A model generated the notes under the pieces. It saw only the letters and a list, made by a program, of their open reading frames with translations, was not told the origin of the DNA and searched no databases. From Affinirhizobium lemnae (GTDB lineage Bacteria; Pseudomonadota; Alphaproteobacteria; Rhizobiales; Rhizobiaceae), in contig NZ_JALJQZ010000016.1 of the NCBI RefSeq assembly GCF_022968395.1, positions 25,050 through 89,049 on the forward strand: a DNA stretch of 64,000 bases. Reading direction: 5' to 3'. A program made the translations under genes and the position numbers. Below are positions 9,510 through 17,071 of this stretch, piece by piece (within the stretch, counting starts at the first letter, position 1; each line of letters opens with the position of its first letter).

Positions 9510-10388
9510 CTATTGGTTGAGCTCAGCAAGAGCTAGCGCTGCAACATGCAAATCCACCTCGGCCAACGGATCGTCGTCACCTAGAAACCAGGCGGCAGAT
9601 AGCCCGGTCCACGCGAGTATCCACTGCAGTAGGCGGCGAGGCTCTAAGCGTGAGGCCTCAGCGACCACAGCTAGACGCCTTTGAAAGCGGCCAGGCTGCG
9701 TTGCCACAGGCTGACTGGGATCGCTTAGATCAGGGTTGGTGAATATGTTGGCAAAGTCGAAACCGCGTTCGCCGAACAAGCCGTGTGGATCAATGGCGAG
9801 CCAACCACGGCAGCCGAAATCCAGCACGTTATCGTGGTGGAGGTCGCCGTGGAGGACACCCTCCTCTCTTGGCGCGGCTAGTAGCATTTGCGCAGTCTCG
9901 AAGCTGCTGCGCAGGATGCCGCCATGGCGTGCAGCAGCGACTTCTAGTTCCCTGAACCATAGAGGGAGAGGAACCAACCCTGGCAATGCTGCCGCCTGCT
10001 CCCGGTGTAATTTGTCGGCGGTAGCGCAGAGAATTCGAGATGCCTCGTCATCATCACCAGACCGTGCCATGTCTGCCAAGGATCGCTTCGCTGTAGCACG
10101 CTCCATGAGGATCGCGTTTTCGTCTCGCTCGAGAACTTGAGCCGCTCCTACTCCGGCCCACCACACCATCAGGTCTGAGCCGCGCTTCTGATCAGGATGA
10201 GAAGACACCTTCAGCATGGCCGCTTCACCGTGATGCAGAACCGGGAGAAGTTGAGCAGTCGGAGTGCTGATAGGCTCCCCATCGGTAGTTAGTTGCCAAA
10301 GATCAATATAAGGTTTGAACAAGATGCACTCGCGTTCGCTCGAAGAAGTCGGCGCAGCATAGAGCTTCTTCGGGGCCGTCGCCAACAC
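9510..10388 (-). CDS. Aminoglycoside 6-phosphotransferase, APH(6)/hydroxyurea kinase family
   Basis: 292 residues with the kinase motifs of streptomycin 6-kinases: HGDLHHDN (catalytic loop), AIDPHGLFGERGFD and LMERATAKRSLADMARSG. It should phosphorylate streptomycin-type aminoglycosides. The first 22 residues are not family-like; homology begins at LFKPYIDLW. The open frame starts at GTG 10388, and a TTG near 10322 just before FKPYID is another possible start, so the native start may have been lost when the gene was joined to the neighbouring resolvase. Tn5393 has a comparable tnpR plus streptomycin-kinase layout. Confidence 0.88.
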   Translation of the reverse strand: MLATAPKKLYAAPTSSSERECILFKPYIDLWQLTTDGEPISTPTAQLLPVLHHGEAAMLKVSSHPDQKRGSDLMVWWAGVGAAQVLERDENAILMERATAKRSLADMARSGDDDEASRILCATADKLHREQAAALPGLVPLPLWFRELEVAAARHGGILRSSFETAQMLLAAPREEGVLHGDLHHDNVLDFGCRGWLAIDPHGLFGERGFDFANIFTNPDLSDPSQPVATQPGRFQRRLAVVAEASRLEPRRLLQWILAWTGLSAAWFLGDDDPLAEVDLHVAALALAELNQ

Positions 10389-10426
10389 GGCGATGGCCGC
10401 TCCTGGCGCGAAGCCGCCATCTTGCC

Positions 10427-10981
10427 CTACGATGATGCGGCTTCTCTAAGGGCGCGGTACACGCTCGCCCGACCTATGTTCAGCGTCTTGGCAATTTCTG
10501 TTGGCCCCATCCCGTCGGATTTCAGTCGGCGGATCTCAGCAATATCAACATGGGGCTTCCTGCCTTTGTAGACCCCTCTGGTTTTTGCAGCGGCGATGCC
10601 TTCCATCTGTCGTTCTCTGCGAAGGTTCGTTTCGAACTCAGCGAACACGCCCAGCATATCGAGGAAAGCTTTCCCGGCCGCCGAGCTGGTGTCGATCGGT
10701 TGTTCCGTCGCCTTCAGCGTCACCCCTTTTTGCTTGAGCAGCCGTACGATGTCCTGCAGATCCCCAACTGACCGCGCCAGCCGATCGACCCGCGTCACGA
10801 CCAGGCTGTCGCCGTCGCGCATGAATTCCAGAAGCGTGTTAAGCTCCTTCCGATCCTGCTTGGTCGCTCCGGATTTCTTTTCCGCCCGGATGACCGTGCA
10901 CCCGGCCGCCTTCAGAGCCGCCTCTTGAATCGCCAAATCCTGATCGATGGTGCTGACCCGCGCATACCCGTAAATTGCCAT
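10427..10981 (-). CDS. Serine resolvase/invertase (Tn3-family TnpR-like)
   Basis: 184 residues from ATG 10981 (an in-frame ATG at 10993 is also possible). The catalytic core starts MAIYGYARVSTIDQD with the nucleophilic Ser; the arginine-rich part TRVDRLARSVGDLQD and the linker EFETNLRRERQMEGIAAAK are complete. A C-terminal HTH (MGPTEIAKTLNIGRASVYRAL) binds res sites. It probably came with a Tn3-type transposon that also brought the aph gene; no tnpA is present. Confidence 0.92.
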   Translation of the reverse strand: MAIYGYARVSTIDQDLAIQEAALKAAGCTVIRAEKKSGATKQDRKELNTLLEFMRDGDSLVVTRVDRLARSVGDLQDIVRLLKQKGVTLKATEQPIDTSSAAGKAFLDMLGVFAEFETNLRRERQMEGIAAAKTRGVYKGRKPHVDIAEIRRLKSDGMGPTEIAKTLNIGRASVYRALREAASS

Positions 10982-10985
10982 GAAA

Positions 10986-11082
10986 CGTCTCATTAGGTTC
11001 TAGACCTTCAATGGGTAGCGTCTCATAATCGTAAAATCAACCCAAATGATACACTGATTTGCGTCTCACGGAGATTGTCTCA
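10986..11082. repeat. Four CGTCTCA-type repeats upstream of the resolvase (possible res or transposon end)
   Basis: CGTCTCA occurs at 10986, 11019 and 11062, and TGTCTCA at 11076, all in the same orientation. The stretch beginning GGGTAGCGTCTCATAATCG at 11013 resembles the terminal repeats of Tn3-family transposons, which begin GGGG and contain GTCTCA. Resolvase genes usually sit next to their res sites, so this is either res or a transposon end. Which one cannot be settled by eye. Confidence 0.45.
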
Positions 11083-11484
11083 GGAGGTATAGCCGATAAG
11101 ACGTTTTGGGGCGGCCCATGGAGAAATCCGCCCTCTTCGGCAAAGGATGGGGCTGCGCTGAGTGGCCTGTAGAGGAGAGATGTTTCCGCCGAGCCTCGTC
11201 GAAACCTGCTTATGTGCTCATTGCCGAAGGCCGAAGGTATCGCTGGATCGCCCGCGATCTAACACCGTTGCTTACATCGTTCAGCGAAATCGATTAGGCG
11301 CTCAAGGTAGTTTATCGCCCCCTAAATGCGGACCCGCCAGTCTCTGTGGCGAAGAGTGTAGGCATGCAGGCGCATGCGGCAGATTTTACCAGATACTTTG
11401 CCACTCGCGAATGCCTGCTAACTGACGTGGTTACTTTGGTGGGTGCCTTGGGCTCCCGGCTTGCACTGGGAACTGGTCGAAACC
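11083..11484. other. Gene-free stretch downstream of the RES toxin gene
   Basis: Several short open frames exist on both strands, but none resembles a protein I know and none has a good ribosome-binding site. No repeat or RNA gene was recognised. It is probably a junction of acquired segments. Confidence 0.4.
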
Positions 11485-12093
11485 TCAAGGGGGAGGCAGT
11501 GGTATCATCGGATCCCAGCTGGCATTGTGCTTGCGCAGCAACGCGTCGGTGATCGAGCGCTCATTGCTGAAGAGGCGTTTCTCAACCACCTGCAGGCTTG
11601 TTTCGGCTATGCGATCAAAGAGCGCATAGCAGATCTGGCCGTTATTGTGCCGCGCGCGGTAGGCAATTCCATCAAGCCCAGAATGACTTGCGTAGAGCGC
11701 TGCGGCAAAGCTTTGGGAGATCCGGTAGTCATCACCGCTGCAAATGTCCGCGGTCACGCCATGCCACACCAGACCCTCGTCGAAGAGCTTAAGTAGTGAG
11801 AGCTCCCTCGCTGTTTCGATGACACTCCATTGACGTAGCTCGACATAAGGCCGCGCGATGATGCGGTTTGCACGGCGCAGGATTGTCTCCGCGAACGCGC
11901 CTTCGAGCTGCTGTGCTGCATACATTGTCCGGTATTGGCCCGATGGCGCATCAAACCGATAGGCAGGGCCTGCACCCGGTGCAGGCCCAAACCATACCGC
12001 TGAATGAACAGCTTGATGAATGCGAACGAAATGGCTGTTCGCCGGAAGCGACAATACGAGCAGGTCGGATGTTGGCGTCAGCCCTGGTGTCAT
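11485..12093 (-). CDS. RES-domain toxin of a RES-Xre toxin-antitoxin system
   Basis: 202 residues. The RES fold is shown by FVRIHQA with the conserved Arg, the segment YRTMYAAQQLEGAFAETILR with the catalytic Glu, and later DGIAYRARHNNGQICYALF. RES toxins such as MbcT degrade NAD+ in the cytoplasm. The gene overlaps the upstream antitoxin gene by 4 nt (ATGA), which is standard for the family. The protein is complete and of normal length. Confidence 0.88.
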   Translation of the reverse strand: MTPGLTPTSDLLVLSLPANSHFVRIHQAVHSAVWFGPAPGAGPAYRFDAPSGQYRTMYAAQQLEGAFAETILRRANRIIARPYVELRQWSVIETARELSLLKLFDEGLVWHGVTADICSGDDYRISQSFAAALYASHSGLDGIAYRARHNNGQICYALFDRIAETSLQVVEKRLFSNERSITDALLRKHNASWDPMIPLPPP

Positions 12094-13202
12094 GCTTCAT
12101 CGAGCCCAAGATAGGCGCGTGCCGCTGCGGTGGCGGCGTCCACGCCACCAGCCTTCAGGATCTCAATTGGCGTAGCGCCAAGAACGGGGTCAAGCTCCGT
12201 TAGATATTGAAGCGCAGTCCACGTGCCGGCACTGGCTTCCGCAAACAGCCTCAACACCTGTCGCAGCTCAGGTAGGATTTTTACGCCGTCCTTGCTTTCA
12301 ACAAACTGCACGGATGGGATGACCAACTGGCGCCCTCGCATAACACCAAGCGCGGAATTGCTTCCGATCCTTTTGTGCAGGTTCTGATGCGTCATTCCAA
12401 GCCGTTCAGCTGCCTGTCGCAAGCTCAGCGCATCTCCGGCTTTCGACAAGATCTCATCCTGCGTTCTGGCAAGACGATTGGCGTCATCCTCTTGTGCCCT
12501 GTTGTTGATCGCCGCGTCGGCATCACGTCGGAGCTGCAGAGCCGCTTCGATGATGCTGGCCGTCACATCAAGTTGCTGGACTAACGACTGGTAAGCGTGG
12601 CCCCTGCGACTAAAATATAGCTGCTTGAGCGAATGCGACGAGGCCGGAGCGAGATCGCATAGCGCGTAGAAAGCCGAGCAGGTCAAGGGTTCGGCTTCCG
12701 CAGGCGGAGTCCACTCAAAAGCGAGGGCCTTCCGCAAAATCTTGAATCGGGCAAACGTCGCATCCACAAGCGCCCCAAACCAGCTCGCTTCTCTGGGCAG
12801 CGGATGGCTTTTGAGGTTCATATCGAAGTCGGCAATGCCAGCGATGTCAAAGGCAACGCACATGTGGAAGGTGGCAAACTCAACGCTACGGGCAAATCGA
12901 GCGAGAAGGGCGATGTCCGGCCGCTGACGTTCCAATAGGCCATAATCGGCCCCGAAATAGGAATGCTCGAAAGTGTCATCTCTTTGATGAACAGCCGCTG
13001 CGCCGCCCAAGATGGCATGGTCGGATACGTGACCTAAGGTCGGGTTCTCTGGCAAGCCTATATCGGTAGCACGGACGAACGAACCTTCGCGCCCTAGAGA
13101 CGCCCAGCCCGTAGCTCGATACTCTGCGCCCACATGCAGATCGCTTCCTGCGGGAACCAACGGAAAACCGGGCTGGCTTTTCAGGACGTGGGTATGAGCC
13201 AT
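12090..13202 (-). CDS. Large Xre/MbcA-like antitoxin with an extra N-terminal domain
   Basis: 370 residues. Only about the last 120 match the RES partner: an HTH (LSLRQAAERLGMTHQNLHKRI), then LPELRQVLRLFAEA and TELDPVLGATPIEILKAGGV, the C-terminal part that blocks the RES active site in MbcA-type antitoxins. The first 240 residues are unlike the usual 100-160-residue antitoxins and I do not recognise them; they contain the segment WFGALVDATFARFKILRKAL and a helical stretch near 220-250. The 4-nt overlap with the toxin gene and the upstream GTTGAC repeats support an autoregulated pair. Confidence 0.8.
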   Translation of the reverse strand: MAHTHVLKSQPGFPLVPAGSDLHVGAEYRATGWASLGREGSFVRATDIGLPENPTLGHVSDHAILGGAAAVHQRDDTFEHSYFGADYGLLERQRPDIALLARFARSVEFATFHMCVAFDIAGIADFDMNLKSHPLPREASWFGALVDATFARFKILRKALAFEWTPPAEAEPLTCSAFYALCDLAPASSHSLKQLYFSRRGHAYQSLVQQLDVTASIIEAALQLRRDADAAINNRAQEDDANRLARTQDEILSKAGDALSLRQAAERLGMTHQNLHKRIGSNSALGVMRGRQLVIPSVQFVESKDGVKILPELRQVLRLFAEASAGTWTALQYLTELDPVLGATPIEILKAGGVDAATAAARAYLGLDEA

Positions 13203-13222
13203 AGCACTAAATTCCCTTAATT

Positions 13223-13267
13223 GTTGACAGACCGCATATATTGGTGGTTGACAGACATTATGTCAAC
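13223..13267 (-). promoter_or_regulatory. Operator/promoter of the RES-Xre operon (GTTGACA repeats)
   Basis: GTTGACAGAC occurs at 13223 and 13247, and the second copy forms a perfect palindrome GTTGACA (13247-13253), 7 nt, TGTCAAC (13261-13267). On the minus strand the TTGACA inside this palindrome is followed after about 18 nt by an AATATA-like -10, so the palindrome would overlap the -35 box. This fits autorepression by the antitoxin. Confidence 0.6.
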
Positions 13268-13369
13268 CGTGAACTAACATATCGTAAAGATGCATCCAAG
13301 CCCCTCGGTTCATTAAACGAAATTATCCTCCGATCTTTCAATGCGGTGGGTGTGAAATGAACCATAACG

Positions 13370-13416
13370 GTTGACGGATCCTCCGTATATGGGTTGACAG
13401 TATCCGCGGTGTCAAT
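13370..13416 (+). promoter_or_regulatory. Second GTTGAC repeat cluster, facing the plus-strand gene
   Basis: GTTGAC at 13370 and GTTGACA at 13393, with a facing TGTCAAT ending at 13416, repeat the pattern of the cluster at 13223-13267, including similar spacing between the two direct copies. It lies 40 bp before the open frame at 13456, so that gene may share the same regulator. Confidence 0.5.
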
Positions 13417-13455
13417 CATATTTCGCTACGGGGCCTCTGAGAGGGATCGAAAACG

Positions 13456-14460
13456 ATGCAGCAAGGGACAGGACATCCAAACGAACTGCCCGCCCGCGAT
13501 TTGGGGCCGATCAAAGCTCGTCTTCGCCGCTGGTACGTGGAAATTCCTGACCTTTATGCAACTGCTGAATTCGGCATCGCCTTCATCTGCCGCGAAGTTG
13601 GCAAATGGGCACCGCCCCTGCTAAGCCCAGGAACGTTTTGGGGCGCTCAAATCCCCTATTGCGGTCTTGTTTTTGAAATCCTGTACGGGTGGCTCGATGG
13701 GCAGAAATATGTCCTCTTTTCGCAGGTGATCCGACTGTTGCCGACGGATCTCTCTCCGTGGCATGGTTCATCGTCACAGATCGCGATACGACCAAGCCAG
13801 ATCGGCCCTTTCTTTGATCTCGGGCTGTTTGTTTTTATCCCTCACAACCGTATTCTCAACTATAGGGGAAATAATGGCCCCGGCCGCAGAGCGGCAATAC
13901 GCTTCGGTGTTTCCGGTTCGGTAAATGCCAGCAACATCAGACTTGAGAATTGGTCAGGTCTGCCCGACATGTTGGCAAAGATAGCCGCCCTGACTGGCAC
14001 AATGTTCGACATTGTCCTGGTGGCAAGTGAGCCAGCGAAAGAAAACTGCAGTTCCGTGGCGTTCTCAAGGGGAAGGATTTGGCGTCTATTTCTACCGCAG
14101 CATGTCCCGCGAAGGCGACCAGATATCTCAGTTTTCAGTCGACAACCTTCTCAACGGAGTTCTGATATGGAAAATCCCCACGCATTCTCCCACACCAAGA
14201 TCATTTGGCCCCAGAGCCTGTATCTTGCCGCATCTTTTACCAACGACAGGTTCACCAACGCGGATCATGAGGTCGCGTTCGGGAACGACGGCGGAGATAT
14301 TGCTGCCGGCGGCCGCCAAACTACAGCTTGGCAAGGCAACGATGACGTCGCCATCGACGCCGGGGCCGCATTCAATGGCCCTGAGATTATTGACACGATC
14401 GCGACGAGAACTGCTTCGTTAGACACCAGTATGTCCGCGGGCGCGACGTGGCTGCATTGA
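13456..14460 (+). CDS. Hypothetical protein, possibly frameshifted
   Basis: I do not recognise this protein. The open frame starts MQQGTGHPNELPARDLGPIK and codes plausibly to about 14045. Beyond that it becomes Arg/Ser/Pro-rich and shadow-like, while frame 2 reads more naturally (GFGVYFYRSMSREGDQISQF, about 14070-14130). Frame 1 looks coding again from ATG 14167 (MENPHAFSHTKIIWP). This suggests two compensating indels, or an inactive gene followed by a separate short one. There is no recognisable domain. Confidence 0.4.
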   Translation: MQQGTGHPNELPARDLGPIKARLRRWYVEIPDLYATAEFGIAFICREVGKWAPPLLSPGTFWGAQIPYCGLVFEILYGWLDGQKYVLFSQVIRLLPTDLSPWHGSSSQIAIRPSQIGPFFDLGLFVFIPHNRILNYRGNNGPGRRAAIRFGVSGSVNASNIRLENWSGLPDMLAKIAALTGTMFDIVLVASEPAKENCSSVAFSRGRIWRLFLPQHVPRRRPDISVFSRQPSQRSSDMENPHAFSHTKIIWPQSLYLAASFTNDRFTNADHEVAFGNDGGDIAAGGRQTTAWQGNDDVAIDAGAAFNGPEIIDTIATRTASLDTSMSAGATWLH

Positions 14461-14479
14461 TGTCTCGAGTTTGAAGTGA

Positions 14480-14551
14480 AGATTTGCGACAGAGCAGGTG
14501 CTCTCGCAAATCTAAGCGGTACTGGTCGACGGGCTAAAAATCCCGTCGACC
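14480..14551. terminator. Two strong hairpins between converging genes
   Basis: AGATTTGCGA (14480-14489) pairs with TCGCAAATCT (14504-14513), and GGTCGACGGG (14524-14533) pairs perfectly with CCCGTCGACC (14542-14551). They lie between the stop of the plus-strand gene at 14460 and the stop of the recombinase at 14577, so they probably end transcription from both sides, although T tracts are weak. Confidence 0.55.
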
Positions 14552-14576
14552 TCGATCGACGTTTGCAAGAAATCTT

Positions 14577-15734
14577 CTAGAGTAGTCTAGTTGCGCGTCC
14601 GCTTCGGCGCGTCGCGTTGTTATAATAGCTGGATGCTTGTTGGACAGAGCGATGGCGAGACTGCTCCATCGCCTCGGGGAGTGGGACCCCACGATTGGCG
14701 GCTTCCGTCAGGTATCCCGACCGAAGTCCATGCGCTGAAAACTCCCCGGGCTCCAATCCGGCCATCTCCGCCCGCTGCTTGACGATCGCATTGACCGCTC
14801 CCGGCTCCAGCGCCCGCTTAGACACATTCCCCCAGCGATCAATCTTCCGAAACACGCTGCCACTTTCGATCTTCGCCGCTTCGATCCAGGCATTGAGCGC
14901 CTCGACGGGCCGGCCAGTGAGATAGACGGCCTCGTCATGATCGGCGCCCGAGGTTTTGGTGCGGCCAAGATGGATGGCGCGAGACGGGAGGGGAGGGCTG
15001 CCCTCCGTCTCGATCGGTGGCTCGACGGTAATCTGCTCCAATCGCAGTCCGGCAATCTCGCTGCGCCGGCGGCCGCCCGAGGCAAAAGCGACCATCAGGA
15101 TCGCCCGGTCCCTGATATCGCGCAGGCTGGTGGTGGCGCAGGTCGCCAGCATCTTTGCCAGGACATCACCAGTGACCGCCTTGGCGCTTTTCCTTTTTCG
15201 CGGCCGCGGGGTGGCGCGCACAGCGAGGCGTATGGCCGATTTGAGGGCAGGGGAGGCGAAGACGCCAGAGAGCGCGCGCCATTTCGTCAGCGTCGACCAG
15301 GATGCCAGCCGGCGGCGCACGGTGTCCGGCGCATGCGGCCCGGCGGTGCGCAAAAATCCCTGATCGCGGAGGTTTTGGGAAACGGCTTCCGGCATGCCAT
15401 GGTCCGGATCTGACTTTCGCTTCTCCGGATCCCAAAGGTGATGGGCAACGAATTTCAAAAGCATCGATTCTGGCGCCGGCCAGGGCAGCGACTTTCCGGT
15501 GGCGGCAAGAGACCAGGCCTTCAGGTAAGCAAGATCTGACGTCAGGGCGCGAAGCGTGTTTTCGCCCATGCCCTCGTTGACCAGATGCTTGAGGGTTTGG
15601 ATGTCCTGGTCGGTCAGCAGCTCGGCGAGTTCGTCGCGCCGCTCCATCGGCAGGACAGCGGCGATCGTGTCGAGCTCTTCGGCGCGGCGATCAACCGGTG
15701 ACGTTTGGCTTGAAGATGGCAAGCGTGGCTCCAT
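14577..15734 (-). CDS. Tyrosine site-specific recombinase/integrase
   Basis: 385 residues from ATG 15734; the frame stays open to a TTG at 15803 (408 residues), which is an alternative start. Catalytic residues are visible in order: Arg in FASGGRRRSEIAGL, Lys in LGRTKTSG, HGLRSGYLTEAANRG with the H-x-x-R pair, the second His region SRHRSVQQA and the nucleophile Tyr in SSYYNNA. A SAM-like N-terminal core-binding domain precedes it (LVNEGMGENTLRALTSDLAYL). It may resolve plasmid multimers or move an integrated segment; a 13-bp palindrome lies next to it. Confidence 0.9.
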   Translation of the reverse strand: MEPRLPSSSQTSPVDRRAEELDTIAAVLPMERRDELAELLTDQDIQTLKHLVNEGMGENTLRALTSDLAYLKAWSLAATGKSLPWPAPESMLLKFVAHHLWDPEKRKSDPDHGMPEAVSQNLRDQGFLRTAGPHAPDTVRRRLASWSTLTKWRALSGVFASPALKSAIRLAVRATPRPRKRKSAKAVTGDVLAKMLATCATTSLRDIRDRAILMVAFASGGRRRSEIAGLRLEQITVEPPIETEGSPPLPSRAIHLGRTKTSGADHDEAVYLTGRPVEALNAWIEAAKIESGSVFRKIDRWGNVSKRALEPGAVNAIVKQRAEMAGLEPGEFSAHGLRSGYLTEAANRGVPLPEAMEQSRHRSVQQASSYYNNATRRSGRATRLL

Positions 15735-15804
15735 GAGGCTGCTTCGAGACGGCGCTGTGGCCGTCAATGACACGACCTTTTCTGATTTGCGACTCGAAAT
15801 CAAT

Positions 15805-15835
15805 CACCATCGATAAGGGTTACTTATCGATGGTG
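15805..15835. repeat. 13-5-13 palindrome next to the recombinase gene
   Basis: CACCATCGATAAG (15805-15817) and CTTATCGATGGTG (15823-15835) are perfect inverted repeats around a 5-bp spacer. Two 13-bp arms around a short spacer is the architecture of tyrosine-recombinase core sites. It sits in the intergenic region just upstream of the recombinase gene. It could also be an operator for the recombinase or for the divergent gene. Confidence 0.6.
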
Positions 15836-15910
15836 AGAACAACAACCAGCAATCATACCATGTGAGGAACCTTAATATTTGTATAGAGTTCGTTTAACAA
15901 ATCATTTACT

Positions 15911-17053
15911 ATGATTTCAATGGCTTACGATCTCGCGAAAATCAGCATATCAACCCTGATGCGGCCGGCTTTCGACGCCGGTATCGCACTTACCCGTCTC
16001 GACGAGCGCATCGCTCGTTCGCCGGTCGGCGCAGGGTTCCTCGAGCGCCAGAATTTTGCCGATGCCTGTGCATCGCTGTGGATCGACGGCGAACTCGTTC
16101 ATCTCGAAGACCTCGTCCTCCACGACGCGTTTCGCGATACCCGCACACCCACCCACGAACTCACCATCGCCCGCGACGTGTTGCGAACCCGCCGGCGCAT
16201 TGCTGGTCAGTCGCCCGACTGGGCCTTGTCCGCCGAGGGTATCCGAACTTTGCGACAGACTTCGGACATCACTTCCACCGGCGCGACCGAGGCAGCGAAG
16301 ACGGCCGGCGTCGTGCGGCCCGCGGTCGCCGTCGACCCGGAAGGGGAGGGGGACGATGGTGATCAGGCGGAGAATCTCCCCGGCGTCGACTATGCCGCTA
16401 TCGATGCGCTGTTGGCCCGATCGGAGGCGGCGATAGAGCACGCGAGGCGTCCCGGGCGTGCTGATACCCGAGAACGAGATCCTCTCGTCTATGACCTCGA
16501 CTGGGATGAGGATGCCCGGCTCGACGAATGGCGCGGCGCGCTGCGCCAGGCCGAAAACTTGCCGGCGGTGCTGCAGGCGATCATTGCCCTCGATGTTTGG
16601 AACGAATTTTTGGTCCTTCAGCACGCGCCCTGGCTCGGCCGGCTATTGGCTGCCTCGATCCTGCGCCAGGCCGGCATCACGTCAGGCGCGCATCTCGCCG
16701 CCATCAATCTCGGCTTGAAAACCATTCCTGTCGATCGGCGCCGCCATCGTGATCGGGAAATCCGGCTGCTGGGCATCGCCCATGGAGTTTTTTCGGCCGC
16801 CGAGATCGGCATGAAAGAGCATGACCGGCTGACGCTTGCTCGGCAGATGATGGAGCGCAAATTGGCGGGAAGACGAACGTCTTCAAAACTGCCGGAGCTG
16901 GTCGAGCTGGTTATGGCAAAGCCATTGGTGTCGGCCGGCATGGTCGCAAAAACGCTTGAGGTGACGCCGCAGGCGGCGCGGCGGATCGTTTTGGAGCTCG
17001 GCTTGAGGGAGATGACGGGCAGGGGGAGGTTTCGGGCGTGGGGAGTCCTTTAG
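15911..17053 (+). CDS. RHE_PE00001-family protein (DUF1612 plus HTH)
   Basis: 380 residues; an alternative ATG lies at 15920. The sequence matches the rhizobial plasmid family named after RHE_PE00001: an N-terminal part with [21 protein letters not shown] and [22 protein letters not shown], a variable acidic middle, a second domain around [20 protein letters not shown], and a C-terminal HTH ([20 protein letters not shown]). The family recalls Fic-like DNA-binding proteins, but its function is unknown to me. It is common near replication genes of rhizobial plasmids. Confidence 0.8.
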   Translation: MISMAYDLAKISISTLMRPAFDAGIALTRLDERIARSPVGAGFLERQNFADACASLWIDGELVHLEDLVLHDAFRDTRTPTHELTIARDVLRTRRRIAGQSPDWALSAEGIRTLRQTSDITSTGATEAAKTAGVVRPAVAVDPEGEGDDGDQAENLPGVDYAAIDALLARSEAAIEHARRPGRADTRERDPLVYDLDWDEDARLDEWRGALRQAENLPAVLQAIIALDVWNEFLVLQHAPWLGRLLAASILRQAGITSGAHLAAINLGLKTIPVDRRRHRDREIRLLGIAHGVFSAAEIGMKEHDRLTLARQMMERKLAGRRTSSKLPELVELVMAKPLVSAGMVAKTLEVTPQAARRIVLELGLREMTGRGRFRAWGVL

Positions 17054-17071
17054 CAGAGCAATGATGTTTGA

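Noticed and set aside
11106..11297. Plus-strand frame of 63 aa in the gap near the RES toxin
   Set aside because: No homology pattern or ribosome-binding site; probably chance.
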